Shown: in pieces, positions 8,807 through 16,809 of the stretch
How the letters are laid out: each line of letters begins with the position of its first letter
How positions within the stretch are numbered: position 1 is the stretch's first letter
Assembly (NCBI GenBank): GCA_036506795.1
Contig: DASXRC010000013.1
Location: 1-54,381 of the forward strand
Direction: 5' to 3'
DNA from: DASXRC01 sp036506795
GTDB lineage: Bacteria; Actinomycetota; Actinomycetes; Mycobacteriales; Micromonosporaceae
DNA length: 54,381 bases
Made by a program: the position numbers and the translations under genes
The notes under the pieces: model-generated
The model's database searches: none
Told to the model about the DNA's origin: nothing
What the model saw: the letters and a program-made list of their open reading frames with translations, nothing else

Positions 8807-9334
8807 ATGGGCGCCGTTCATGCCGCGAGGGCCGCGGCCGCGATCGCCTCGATCACCCTCGCCGTCGGCATCGTGATGTGCGCGGCCGCCCCCGCGCAGG
8901 CGGTCGACGTCTTCGTGGAGGTCAGCCCGAACACGATCGACGCGGGCTTCCAGATCAGCATCCGGGCGGGCTGCGGGGAGACGGTGGAGTCCGCGGTCGT
9001 CACATCCGAGGCGTTCGATCGCGTGACGCTGGTCCCCGACGGCGCCGTACTCAGCGCCGACGTCGTGATCCCCTCGGACACGAGACCGCGCGACTACACG
9101 GTCCGCCTTAGGTGCCCGAACGGCAAGACGGCCAGCACGAAACTGGAGGTGCTGTCGATGGACCGGCCGACGCTGGGGCCCAACACGGGCGGCGGCGGCA
9201 CGGCCCGCCACGGCGCGGCCGGCGACGGCCTGGGCGGCGCAGTGATGATCATTGGTGGGCTGGCCACTATCGGCATCGGCGTCGGGCTGGGCATCGTCGC
9301 CCGTCGCCGGCGGCGGGCGGGTCAGCTCGCCTGA
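8807..9334 (+). CDS. Secreted surface protein with C-terminal membrane anchor, likely sortase partner
   Basis: 175 aa; ATG preceded by a purine-rich GGGGAAGGGG. Residues 1-32 form a signal peptide ending APAQA-VD. The mature part (about 33-115) is beta-rich with two Cys, like small Ig-like wall proteins. A Gly-rich stretch LGPNTGGGG follows, then a hydrophobic segment of about 22 residues and a basic RRRRRAGQL tail. This is the layout of a cell-wall sorting signal, although LPXTG is not present in standard form. The sortase gene begins 15 bases after the stop, so this protein is the obvious candidate substrate. Function unknown. Confidence 0.75.
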   Translation: MGAVHAARAAAAIASITLAVGIVMCAAAPAQAVDVFVEVSPNTIDAGFQISIRAGCGETVESAVVTSEAFDRVTLVPDGAVLSADVVIPSDTRPRDYTVRLRCPNGKTASTKLEVLSMDRPTLGPNTGGGGTARHGAAGDGLGGAVMIIGGLATIGIGVGLGIVARRRRRAGQLA

Positions 9335-9348
9335 CCGAACGCGCGACC

Positions 9349-10032
9349 GTGCTCACACGCCGAACGCACCCGGCCACCTCCGGCCGGCGCCCGCGTCGGG
9401 CGGCCCCCGGCCGGCGCCGCGCCACGCTGGGACGGCTGGCCGCCGTGGTCACCCTCGTCGGCGCCTTCTGCACGGGCGTGGGTCTTGGGCAGGCGACCGG
9501 TGCGGTCCGGCTGCCCCAGTGGCTGTTCCGGGGCACGGAGGCACCGCCGCGCGAGTTTCCGGTGCTGGAGTCGAGCCGGCCCATCCGCATCGCGATACCG
9601 TCCATCGGCGTGCGTGCGCCCGTGCGAGCGGTTGGGCTGGCCGCCGACGGGTCGATCGCCGCGCCGGAGCTCGGCCGCGCCAACGAAACCGCGTGGTATC
9701 GGGACGGCCCCACGCCCGGCCAGTTCGGACCGGCCGTGATCGTCGGCCACGTGGATACGCGGACCGGCCCGGCGGTCTTTCACGATCTGGCCGGGCTGCG
9801 GCCGGGGGCCCGGATCGAGGTCACCCGACGGGACCGGCGCGTCGCCGTGTTCACCGTCAGCACGGTGGAGACGTACGGCAAGGCGAGGCTGCCCGCGGAC
9901 CGGGTGTACGGCGACTTCACCCGGCCGGGGCTGCGCTTGATCACCTGCGGCGGCCCGTGGGCGGGCGGCGAACTCGGGTACGCGGACAACGTCGTGGTCT
10001 TCGCCTCCTTGGTCCGCGCGTACCGGAGCTGA
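9349..10032 (+). CDS. Class F-like sortase
   Basis: 227 aa from the GTG at 9349 (no clear ribosome binding site; coupling to the surface-protein gene 15 bases upstream is likely). A basic N-terminus (about 25 residues) is followed by a membrane segment and a beta-barrel sortase domain. The catalytic His is in VIVGHVDT and the catalytic Cys in LRLITCGG. The strand that usually carries the catalytic Arg reads GYADNVVVFAS, with no Arg between the Cys and this strand. Sortases join surface proteins to the cell wall or membrane after cutting a sorting motif. The adjacent surface protein is the expected substrate. Confidence 0.85.
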   Translation: MLTRRTHPATSGRRPRRAAPGRRRATLGRLAAVVTLVGAFCTGVGLGQATGAVRLPQWLFRGTEAPPREFPVLESSRPIRIAIPSIGVRAPVRAVGLAADGSIAAPELGRANETAWYRDGPTPGQFGPAVIVGHVDTRTGPAVFHDLAGLRPGARIEVTRRDRRVAVFTVSTVETYGKARLPADRVYGDFTRPGLRLITCGGPWAGGELGYADNVVVFASLVRAYRS

Positions 10033-10099
10033 GCCCCATGATCTTCGCGACCTTGCACAGGTAGGGCCATCAGCCGGGGCCGAACGCTTGCGGGGTCGG

Positions 10100-10627
10100 T
10101 CAGGCCGCGACCGGCAGGTCGAGCCAGTCCACCCAGCGCGGATCGGGCGTACGGTGCCCCAACACGCGCCACGCCGCGCCCCTGGGCGCGGCGGGCATGG
10201 CGTGGAGCCGCCAGCCGAGTTCCGCTGGCGTCCGGTCTCCTTTGGTGTGGTTGCACCGGGCGCAGGCGGCCACGACGTTCTCCCAGGCGTGCCGGCCGCC
10301 ACGGCTGCGCGGCAGGACGTGGTCGATCGTCTCGGCCGGCGCCTTGCAGTACTGGCACCGCCAGCCGTCCCGGGCAAAGATCGCCCGGCGGGACAGACCG
10401 ACGTGGACGCGGTACGGCACCCGGACGAACCGGGTCAGCCGGACCACGCTCGGCACCGGCAGCTGGTGCCGGGCACTGTGCAGGATGCCGTCGCCATCGG
10501 CGACGCAGATCGCCTTTGCGGAGAGGACGAGGATTGCGGCTCGACGCACCGACACGACACACAGCGGCTCGTACGTCGCATTGAGGACCAACGCGGATGA
10601 GCCCGCTGTGGGTCGTATGTCAGGCAT
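10100..10627 (-). CDS. HNH endonuclease (Rv2469c type)
   Basis: 175 aa from an ATG preceded by GAGGTGA, a strong ribosome binding site; the open frame upstream of it is not protein-like. The N-terminal half has LVLNATYEPLCVVS, typical of this HNH subgroup. The nuclease core has two zinc CxxC pairs (CQYC and CARC) around IDHVLPRSRGG, which holds the catalytic His, then ENVVAACARCNHTKGDRTP. Such proteins probably nick or cut DNA, but the target is unknown. Not part of a visible mobile element. From memory the same gene type sits between Rv2468c and glbO in Mycobacterium tuberculosis, supporting a conserved block. Confidence 0.88.
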   Translation of the reverse strand: MPDIRPTAGSSALVLNATYEPLCVVSVRRAAILVLSAKAICVADGDGILHSARHQLPVPSVVRLTRFVRVPYRVHVGLSRRAIFARDGWRCQYCKAPAETIDHVLPRSRGGRHAWENVVAACARCNHTKGDRTPAELGWRLHAMPAAPRGAAWRVLGHRTPDPRWVDWLDLPVAA

Positions 10628-10865
10628 CGCGCTCACCTCTCGCCGTTCGTGCCGCTCCCGTCGCGCTTCAGGGCCGTCGCGGCCGACGAGGTCGGACGCG
10701 TCCGGCGCCGTCCGGATCACCGGCGCCCGTGGGCCAATAGTCCCCGATAGATGAGCGAATTGCACGCCCTATGGGCCGCCGACGTATGAAGGTTCGGCAT
10801 CGGGCGAACGGGTGGGCGGTTCCGTCCGGCCAGGCCAAGGGGGTGGCCGAGGCGGGCGGACCGCA

Positions 10866-11939
10866 ATGCGGTACGAAACAACGGTGATGTCCCCGAGCCT
10901 GACCGCCGCCCTCGCCACCCTGCCCGCCGCCGATCCGTCCCCGACGCCGAGCTGCCTGGACGACCCGGTTTGCCGCGGGGCGTACGACCTGACGGGATCC
11001 GTATGGTTCGCGGAGAGCAGCTACGTGTTCCTGGTCAAGCCGGCACGGATCGTCTTGATCATCTTGATGGCGCTGCTCATCCGCTATCTGCTGCACCGGA
11101 CGATCAGCCGGCTCGTCCGCACGACGGCCAGCGGTGCGGTGCCGACGATCCTCAGGCCGCTGCGCGAGCGGCTGCCGTCCGCCGTGCAACAGGCTACGAC
11201 CGTATTCCCGGAGCGACGCCGGCAGCGGGCCGAGGCGATCGGGTCGGTGCTGCGCAGCTCCGTGACGGTGATCGTGTTCTCGGTGGCTCTGTTGTTGATC
11301 CTCAGCGAGCTCGGGTTCGACCTGGCCCCGCTGCTCGCCAGCGCGGGTATCGCCGGGATCGCGCTCGGCTTCGGTGCCCAGTCGCTCGTCAAGGACCTGC
11401 TCGCCGGGCTCTTCATGCTCCTCGAAGACCAGTACGGCGTCGGCGACACGGTCGATGTCGGCGAGGCGACCGGCGTGGTCGAGGCGGTCGGCCTGCGCAC
11501 CACGACTCTCCGCGACGCGCGGGGCGTTCTCTGGTACATCCGCAACGGCGAGATCGTGCGCGTCGGCAACAAGAGCCAGGGCTGGGCCGTCGTCATGGTG
11601 GACATTCCGATCGGGTTCGCCGGCCTCGAGGAGGCCACCGGCGTGCTGCGCCGGGCGGCCGCCGCGCTCGCCGAGGACCCGGAGTACAGCGACGACTTTC
11701 TCGAGCCGCCCGAGGTACTCGGCGTGGAGCAGATCACGGCGGACGGGGCGGTCGTGCGGACGATCGCCAAGACCTCCGCGGATTCGCAGTTCCGCGCGGG
11801 TCGCGAGATGCGCCGCCGGCTGACCGAGGCGTTGGAGAGCTCCGGCATCGCCGCGCAGATCACCGCGGCGCGCATGTACCCGCGCCCGGCGGCGCCGCAG
11901 CCCGGCCAGGGCGAGCCGGGCACGGGGGGCGCGACGTGA
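10866..11939 (+). CDS. Mechanosensitive ion channel, MscS family
   Basis: 357 aa from the ATG at 10866; a second ATG at 10887 is equally possible because neither has a strong ribosome site. The N-terminus holds a membrane segment (VARIVLIILMALLI region), a loop rich in Arg, a second segment and the pore helix region with repeated Gly/Ala (SAGIAGIALGFGAQSLVKD), the MscS hallmark. The soluble beta domain follows (GDTVDVGEATGVVEAVGLRT). The channel opens under membrane tension to release solutes during osmotic downshock. The C-terminal 20 residues are Pro/Gly-rich. A 6-bp hairpin overlaps the stop codon. The globin gene follows after 36 bases. Confidence 0.92.
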   Translation: MRYETTVMSPSLTAALATLPAADPSPTPSCLDDPVCRGAYDLTGSVWFAESSYVFLVKPARIVLIILMALLIRYLLHRTISRLVRTTASGAVPTILRPLRERLPSAVQQATTVFPERRRQRAEAIGSVLRSSVTVIVFSVALLLILSELGFDLAPLLASAGIAGIALGFGAQSLVKDLLAGLFMLLEDQYGVGDTVDVGEATGVVEAVGLRTTTLRDARGVLWYIRNGEIVRVGNKSQGWAVVMVDIPIGFAGLEEATGVLRRAAAALAEDPEYSDDFLEPPEVLGVEQITADGAVVRTIAKTSADSQFRAGREMRRRLTEALESSGIAAQITAARMYPRPAAPQPGQGEPGTGGAT

Positions 11940-11975
11940 CGCCGGTCACGCGTCGGCGCCTGGCACGATAGAGCG

Positions 11976-12380
11976 GTGACCGCGAGCCAGACCTTCTACG
12001 ACGCCGTCGGAGGCGAGCCGACGTTCCGCAAGCTCGTGGACGAGTTCTACGCCGGCGTCGCCACCGACCCGGTGCTGCGGCCGGTGTACCCCGACGAGGA
12101 TCTGGGCCCCGCCCGCGAGCGGCTGACGCTGTTCCTGATGCAGTACTGGGGCGGGCCATCGACGTACTCGCAGCAGCGTGGGCACCCGCGGCTCAGGATG
12201 AGGCACGCGCGGTTCCGGGTCGGGCCCGCCGAGCGGGACGCGTGGCTGCGCCAGATGCGCCGCGCGATGGACGGTCTGGGACTCCCGCCGGAGCAGGACA
12301 GGACGCTCTGGGAGTATCTCGAGCGGGCTGCCTTGTTCATGGTCAACACCTTCGACTCCTCGGACGACCCGGCGCGCTGA
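11976..12380 (+). CDS. glbO: Group II truncated haemoglobin (trHbO)
   Basis: 134 aa, GTG start. This short globin has Tyr25 (B10), the proximal haem His77 (in RHARF) and Trp90 (G8, in DAWLRQM), the residues that mark group II. Group II proteins bind O2 tightly and are linked to oxygen or peroxide and NO chemistry rather than transport. Length fits the family (about 130 aa). A CACGAT box 6 bases before the GTG is a weak candidate for a leaderless promoter. The gene follows the HNH and MscS genes, in line with the mycobacterial neighbourhood. Confidence 0.95.
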   Translation: MTASQTFYDAVGGEPTFRKLVDEFYAGVATDPVLRPVYPDEDLGPARERLTLFLMQYWGGPSTYSQQRGHPRLRMRHARFRVGPAERDAWLRQMRRAMDGLGLPPEQDRTLWEYLERAALFMVNTFDSSDDPAR

Positions 12381-12425
12381 CGGAGTCGGGTGCGAAGCGT
12401 GACCTGGACGCAACACGCGCACCGT

Positions 12426-12431
12426 TAGCGT
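12426..12431 (+). promoter_or_regulatory. -10 box for leaderless start of the M1 lipoprotein gene
   Basis: TAGCGT ends 6 bases before the ATG at 12438, in the 57-base gap after glbO. Confidence 0.5.
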
Positions 12432-12437
12432 CGGCGC

Positions 12438-13913
12438 ATGACGCGCACCCGCGGCGCCGCGCCCACCCCCGCCCGGATCCTCGGCCCGTGCCTCGCCCTC
12501 TGCCTCGCATCGGCCGGCTGCACGGTGGGCGGGCCTTCCCCCGGCACCGCGAGCACGCCGCTGCCCACCCAGGCGCCCACGGCGGCCGGGAGCGGAACGC
12601 CGGACGGCACGTCGGCACCGGTGGCCGACCCGGTCTACCCGGACTACGGCAACCCGAAGATCGATGTCCGCCACTACGACCTGGCCCTGGCCTGGAACCC
12701 GGGCGGCCGCACCCTGAGCGGCACCGCCACGCTGACCATTCGGGCGACGACCGACCTGACCGAGGTGGCGCTCGACTTCAGCGACGCGCTGACCGTCGAC
12801 TCCGCGACGATCGACGGAATCGCGGTTCGCGCCGGACGGCGCGCGGGCGACCTCGTTCTGCCGACGGGCACGCGGATCCCGCGGAACGGCGAGCTGCGAG
12901 CCACCATCCGCTACCACGGCCGGCCGCGTCCGGTCGCCTTCCCGGGCGACCGCGCCGACGTGGCGGTCATCGGGGCGCAGATCGCCGGGGACGGCGCGAT
13001 CTATGCCATGCAGGAGCCGTACGGCGCGTTCACCTGGTTCCCATGCAACGACCAGCCGTCGGACGAGGCCCGGTACGACATCGCCATCACCGCGCCCACC
13101 GGCTGGGCCGGCGTCGCGTCGGGCGGGCTGGTGGGGACGCAGGCGACGGACCACTCGGTCACGAATCGCTACCACGACGAGGCGCCGATGGCTACCTACC
13201 TGGTCGCGTTCGCCGTCGACCGGTTCCAGCGGCACGACGACCGGGGCCCGCACGGGCTGCCGGTCTCCTACTGGGTGCGCCCGGCGGACTGGGACGACAT
13301 GATGCCGACGCTGCGCCAGTCGCCCGCGATGCTGGCCTGGCTCGAGCGGCTGCTCGGCCCGTACCCGTTCGACTCCGCCGGCGTCGTCGTCGTACAGGGC
13401 CGCTCCGGGATGGAGACCCAGACGATGGTCACGCTCGGCCCGCTGACCGGGCCGAGCGCCGCACCGGTGCTCGTGCACGAGTACGCCCACCACTGGTTCG
13501 GTGACTCGGTGACCCCGCGCACCTGGGCGGACGTGTGGCTCAACGAGGGCTTCGCGCTCTACCTGCAGATGGTGTACACCGTCGAGAAGCTGGGCGGGGA
13601 CGAGGCCGAGACGATCCGGGAGTGGAGGGCGTTGGACCGGACTGCGCGGCACGCGGCCGGCCCGCCGGGGCACTACCGGCCGGACCACTTCGCCGCCCGC
13701 AACGTCTACGTCGGCCCGGCGCTGATGCTCCACGAGATCCGCCACCGGCTCGGCGATCCGGCGTTCTTCGCGATGCTGCACGACTGGGCGCAGCACCACC
13801 AGCACACCAATCAGGACCGCGCGTCGTTCACGGCCTGGCTCAACGCGTACACCGGGCAGGACCTGACCCCGATCGTCAATCGCTGGCTCGACTCGCCCAG
13901 CACGCCCGCGTAG
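12438..13913 (+). CDS. M1 family metallopeptidase, predicted lipoprotein
   Basis: 491 aa. A signal peptide ends in the lipobox LASAGC (Cys about residue 30), so the enzyme should be attached to the outer face of the membrane; a Pro/Thr/Ser-rich linker follows. The zinc motif HEYAH is at 347-351, with the third ligand Glu370 in NEGF. The exopeptidase motif appears as GMETQ rather than GAMEN, as is common in secreted M1 relatives. It is shorter than PepN and lacks the ERAP1-like domain. It probably trims extracellular peptides; substrate unknown. It is convergent with the YbjN gene, with 8 bases between the stops. Confidence 0.92.
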   Translation: MTRTRGAAPTPARILGPCLALCLASAGCTVGGPSPGTASTPLPTQAPTAAGSGTPDGTSAPVADPVYPDYGNPKIDVRHYDLALAWNPGGRTLSGTATLTIRATTDLTEVALDFSDALTVDSATIDGIAVRAGRRAGDLVLPTGTRIPRNGELRATIRYHGRPRPVAFPGDRADVAVIGAQIAGDGAIYAMQEPYGAFTWFPCNDQPSDEARYDIAITAPTGWAGVASGGLVGTQATDHSVTNRYHDEAPMATYLVAFAVDRFQRHDDRGPHGLPVSYWVRPADWDDMMPTLRQSPAMLAWLERLLGPYPFDSAGVVVVQGRSGMETQTMVTLGPLTGPSAAPVLVHEYAHHWFGDSVTPRTWADVWLNEGFALYLQMVYTVEKLGGDEAETIREWRALDRTARHAAGPPGHYRPDHFAARNVYVGPALMLHEIRHRLGDPAFFAMLHDWAQHHQHTNQDRASFTAWLNAYTGQDLTPIVNRWLDSPSTPA

Positions 13914-13921
13914 GGCGATCG

Positions 13922-14500
13922 CTACAGCAGCGCGCCCTCGTCGTGCAGCCAGTCGACGAACGTGCTGGCCACCGCCGCCCCGCAGTCGAGCAGCTCCACC
14001 AGCAGCGCGTCGTGCGCGCCCGACCTGAGAGGCACCTGCACCTCGGCGTAGATGGGCAGCTGGCCGCGCTCGGTGGGGTCGCCCACGTACGCCTTGCAGA
14101 ACCGCCGGGTGTGGTTCCACTCATTGACGGTCCGGTACGCGTGATCCGCCCTGTCCGGCGGCACCGTCGAGTGTGGTCGGGCGCGCATCACGAGGATCTC
14201 GTCGTCCGGACCCTCCAGCGCGAAGAGCACGGCGTGCCGCTCCCACATCGCGAGCAGGCTGCCATCGCCGTCGGCCAGGTACCGCACGTCGAGCAGGTCG
14301 AGCGCCTCGCCGACCCGGTCGAGGGTCACCGGCGTCACGGTCGCGTCGAGCGAACCGATCGTGGACACGTCCGAGGCCGCCGGTGGTTCCGGCTTTCTGG
14401 GTGCCGGCAGGCTGACCCGGACGACGCGCTCCTCGATGTCGCTCTGTGTCTCCGGTTCACCGCCTCCGGACTGGCCGGGGCGCCACGACCACCACGGCAT
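13922..14500 (-). CDS. YbjN domain protein
   Basis: 192 aa from an ATG preceded by GAGG (8-base spacing); an earlier in-frame ATG at 14530 lacks such a site. After a low-complexity N-terminus (about 60 residues, starting MPWWSWRPG) comes one YbjN domain: ALDLLDVRYLADGDGSLLAMW, then the FALEG strand and VNEWNHTRRF. YbjN proteins share the fold of type III secretion chaperones, and in actinobacteria their role is unproven. No secretion genes are nearby. Convergent with the M1 lipoprotein gene. Confidence 0.8.
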   Translation of the reverse strand: MPWWSWRPGQSGGGEPETQSDIEERVVRVSLPAPRKPEPPAASDVSTIGSLDATVTPVTLDRVGEALDLLDVRYLADGDGSLLAMWERHAVLFALEGPDDEILVMRARPHSTVPPDRADHAYRTVNEWNHTRRFCKAYVGDPTERGQLPIYAEVQVPLRSGAHDALLVELLDCGAAVASTFVDWLHDEGALL

Positions 14501-14629
14501 ATCGTGCACCTCGCTCCCCAGAGGATCCAAACGCCTACGTTGCGTGGGACCCGACGCCAGACGGTACCCGGACAGCCGGCCGAAGGCATCCCCCCATTGG
14601 CTCCCCCAACCCGGATGGGCTACGCACGA

Positions 14630-15316
14630 TCAGCCGTTCGTACGATCCGCGACGGGACGGACCGCGAGCTCGCCGGGCGATCGAGACCACGCGGTGCCGT
14701 ATGGGGCCGCTATCCCCACCCAACGACCGGCAAGTCGGACTTGCGCCAGCGCCGCGGGGGACTCACCCGACGCGGTCGACTCCGCTGCGCCGAGGAAGCC
14801 CATCTGCACGACCGCCTGCACGAGCCGCTGGGCGACCTCGACCCGCTCACCGGTGTCGGCCGTGACGACGATCGCCACGTGGTCGAGCAGCGCGTCGCGC
14901 ACCGCCCGCTCGCCCACAGACCGGCCACCGATACCACTCGACGCCGCCTCGCGAAGGGTGCCCGCTGCGGCGGCCGCGACCCTGCGCAACTCGGCCGCGG
15001 CGACGGACTCCACGGCGCGGCCGGCGCCCGGCGGCAGCGGCCAGCGCCATTCCGCGTCCCGCCGTGGCGGAAGGTCGGCCACGTCCCCGGCCAGCCGCGC
15101 CAGCAGGTCCGCCGCGCGGACCGTCGCATCGCCCGGCACCTCGCCTCGCACTCCGCGCGTGACGAGCACGTCCCACGGCAAGCGGGCCCACAGGCCGACC
15201 CGCGGCGCGCCGACCGGGTCCGGCGTGCCCGGGCGCAGCCGCACGAGCGCCGCCGGGTCGAGCCGGGTCAGCCGAGCTAGGAACGCCTCGGCGTCGCGGA
15301 CATCGACGATTGTCAT
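14630..15316 (-). CDS. Conserved hypothetical protein next to thioesterase (Rv2474c-like)
   Basis: 228 aa, starting inside the stop of the thioesterase gene (4-base ATGA overlap), so the two are translated together. The protein is mainly helical, rich in Ala and Arg, without membrane segments or a recognised catalytic motif. It begins MTIVDVRDAEAFLARL and has LWARLPWDVLVTRGVRG and DVADLPPRRDAEWRWPLPPG. A gene of similar size sits in the same place beside the Rv2475c thioesterase in mycobacteria (from memory). The pairing is the only clue to function. There is a 129-base gap to the upstream end of the YbjN gene. Confidence 0.7.
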   Translation of the reverse strand: MTIVDVRDAEAFLARLTRLDPAALVRLRPGTPDPVGAPRVGLWARLPWDVLVTRGVRGEVPGDATVRAADLLARLAGDVADLPPRRDAEWRWPLPPGAGRAVESVAAAELRRVAAAAAGTLREAASSGIGGRSVGERAVRDALLDHVAIVVTADTGERVEVAQRLVQAVVQMGFLGAAESTASGESPAALAQVRLAGRWVGIAAPYGTAWSRSPGELAVRPVADRTNG

Positions 15317-15723
15317 GCTGACTCGCCGTCGGCGTACGGCTGCAGGAAGTCGCGCTCGGCCTCGGAGAGCCGGCGTGGCCGCTGGCGGTCCAGATCGAAC
15401 GGTACGCAGACCGAGCGCGCCCGGCTCGCGACCGCGTCGCCGTCGAACAGCTCGTAGCAGACGGTGAACCGGGACGGCCTGATCTCGTCGATCCACATCT
15501 CGATGCGCACCGGATCGCCATAGTCGACGGGGCGGAGGTAGTCGATCTCGTGCCGGTAGACGACGATGCCCTCCTCGAATGAGGTCAGCCCGCGCTCCCG
15601 GGCACCGACAAACATCATCGCCACCCGGGCCTCCTCGTACAGCGTCAGGAAGCGGGCGTTGTTGACGTGGCCGTACACGTCCATGTCCGACCAGCGCAGC
15701 GCGCAACGGTAGGTGAATCGCAT
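15313..15723 (-). CDS. Acyl-CoA thioesterase, hotdog fold (4HBT)
   Basis: 136 aa from the ATG at 15723. The motif WSDMDVYGHVNNARFLTLYEEAR is the 4HBT signature (residues 11-33), with Asp in DMDVYGH as the catalytic acid. These enzymes cut acyl-CoA to free acid and CoA; chain-length preference cannot be read from sequence. A second, related thioesterase (16390-16809) lies upstream and the two differ clearly, so they are not a recent duplication. The vapC gene ends 7 bases before this start, so a vapBC pair now sits inside the thioesterase operon. Confidence 0.9.
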   Translation of the reverse strand: MRFTYRCALRWSDMDVYGHVNNARFLTLYEEARVAMMFVGARERGLTSFEEGIVVYRHEIDYLRPVDYGDPVRIEMWIDEIRPSRFTVCYELFDGDAVASRARSVCVPFDLDRQRPRRLSEAERDFLQPYADGESA

Positions 15724-15730
15724 GGCGGCG

Positions 15731-16129
15731 TCACCGGGTCGGCACGAGGTCCACGACGTCGGCGTGGAGCTTGGCCAGACCCTCGTCGAAGCTGGCCAGC
15801 CGGCCTCCGCGGGCACGCGCGAGCGCGGCGAGGTACGCGTCGTTGGCCTGTCGATGGCCGATGACGCCTCGCATGAGGACGTCGCGGTACGACAGGTCAT
15901 CGGGCCAGAACTCGTGCCGGGAGTCGTCGGCAAGCGCGGATATGACCGCCTGGGCGGTCTCCGCAGCCTGTCCCTCCCGCAACAACAGCCGTACCAAGCT
16001 CCCCTCGGTGATGGGACAGGTGGCGAAGCGCCGCGTAAGCCCGGCCAGCCAGGCCTCCGCCACGTCGTGGTGAACGTGCTCGACCACGACGATTCCGATG
16101 AGGACGTTCGCGTCCAGCAGGACGGTCAC
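15731..16129 (-). CDS. vapC: VapC-type toxin (PIN domain ribonuclease)
   Basis: 132 aa; starts in a 4-base ATGA overlap with vapB, as is typical of toxin-antitoxin pairs. The PIN acidic residues are Asp6 (LLDANVLIG), Glu in TEGSLVRL, Asp in ANDAYLAALA and Asp in ASFDEGL; together these coordinate the metal that cuts RNA (often tRNA or rRNA loops). All four are present, so the toxin looks active. It ends 7 bases before the thioesterase start, so read-through from the vapB promoter would also express the thioesterase and its partner. Confidence 0.92.
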   Translation of the reverse strand: MTVLLDANVLIGIVVVEHVHHDVAEAWLAGLTRRFATCPITEGSLVRLLLREGQAAETAQAVISALADDSRHEFWPDDLSYRDVLMRGVIGHRQANDAYLAALARARGGRLASFDEGLAKLHADVVDLVPTR

Positions 16130-16350
16130 TCGTCCTCCAGCGCGCGTACATCCTGCGTCGTGATCATCACGCCGAGGTGCACCACGGGGAGGCCGGTCCG
16201 CGGGCTGCGCGAGACGTCCGCGACCTGCCGTTGACCGAGGCCGCGGCGCATGAGATCCGCGACTGTCTCACTCAAGGTTCGCGACGTGTCCCGAGCGATC
16301 GAGACCGCCTGCCGATGCAAATCGTCCGGGAGGTCGATGGTGGTGCGCAT
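16126..16350 (-). CDS. vapB: VapB-type antitoxin (ribbon-helix-helix)
   Basis: 74 aa. The N-terminal MRTTIDLPDDLHRQA is a classic ribbon-helix-helix strand and first helix; SRTLSETVADLMRRG is the second helix. The C-terminal half (about 45-74) should wrap around and inhibit VapC. A TAGGCT box lies 6 bases before the ATG, with a perfect 12-bp palindrome directly upstream. This fits the normal autoregulation of such operons by the antitoxin or the complex. The upstream thioesterase stop is only 40 bases away. Confidence 0.9.
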   Translation of the reverse strand: MRTTIDLPDDLHRQAVSIARDTSRTLSETVADLMRRGLGQRQVADVSRSPRTGLPVVHLGVMITTQDVRALEDE

Positions 16351-16382
16351 GATCTCAGCCTAACATCATCGCATCATGATGC
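16351..16382 (-). promoter_or_regulatory. vapBC promoter and candidate operator
   Basis: On the minus strand, TAGGCT (16357-16362) ends 6 bases before the vapB ATG, suggesting a leaderless mRNA. Upstream lies GCATCATGATGC (16371-16382), a perfect 12-bp palindrome in the spacer between -10 and -35, the expected place for a VapB binding site. Confidence 0.6.
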
Positions 16383-16389
16383 GCAGATG

Positions 16390-16809
16390 CTACCGCTGGT
16401 ACGTCGCCCAGAATTTGCGCTCGTCGTCGTCGAGCGGACGGGGCCGCGCCTGTTCGTACGAGTACGCCACCAGGACACACTCGCATCGGGCGACCGGCCG
16501 CTCCTCGGCGTACATCTGCTGGTTCATCGTCCAGGACGACGTGCCGATGCGGCCGACGGTGGTCTCCACGCGCAGCGCCAGCCCGGGCCGGAACGCGACC
16601 GGCTCGAGGTAGTCGACCACGACCCGGGCGGCGATATACCCGCGGTCGTCCGGCGCGCCGGCCAGCCCGCTGGGCGAGGACGCCAGCAGCGTCATCCGGG
16701 CGTCCTCGAAGTACGTCAGGTACCGGGCATGGTTCACGTGCCCCATCGTGTCCGGGTCCGACCACCTGACCTGTGCGTGGTAGACGGCGACGCCGCCCGG
16801 CTCAGTCAC
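16390..16809 (-). CDS. Acyl-CoA thioesterase, hotdog fold (second copy)
   Basis: 139 aa, GTG start lying inside the 3' end of ettA (8-base overlap), so translation is probably coupled. The motif WSDPDTMGHVNHARYLTYFEDAR is the 4HBT signature, with the catalytic Asp in DPDTMGH; the C-terminus has AYSYEQARPRPLDDDERKFW. Related to but clearly distinct from the thioesterase at 15313. It is the usual neighbour of ettA in actinobacteria. The substrate is unknown. Confidence 0.9.
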   Translation of the reverse strand: MTEPGGVAVYHAQVRWSDPDTMGHVNHARYLTYFEDARMTLLASSPSGLAGAPDDRGYIAARVVVDYLEPVAFRPGLALRVETTVGRIGTSSWTMNQQMYAEERPVARCECVLVAYSYEQARPRPLDDDERKFWATYQR

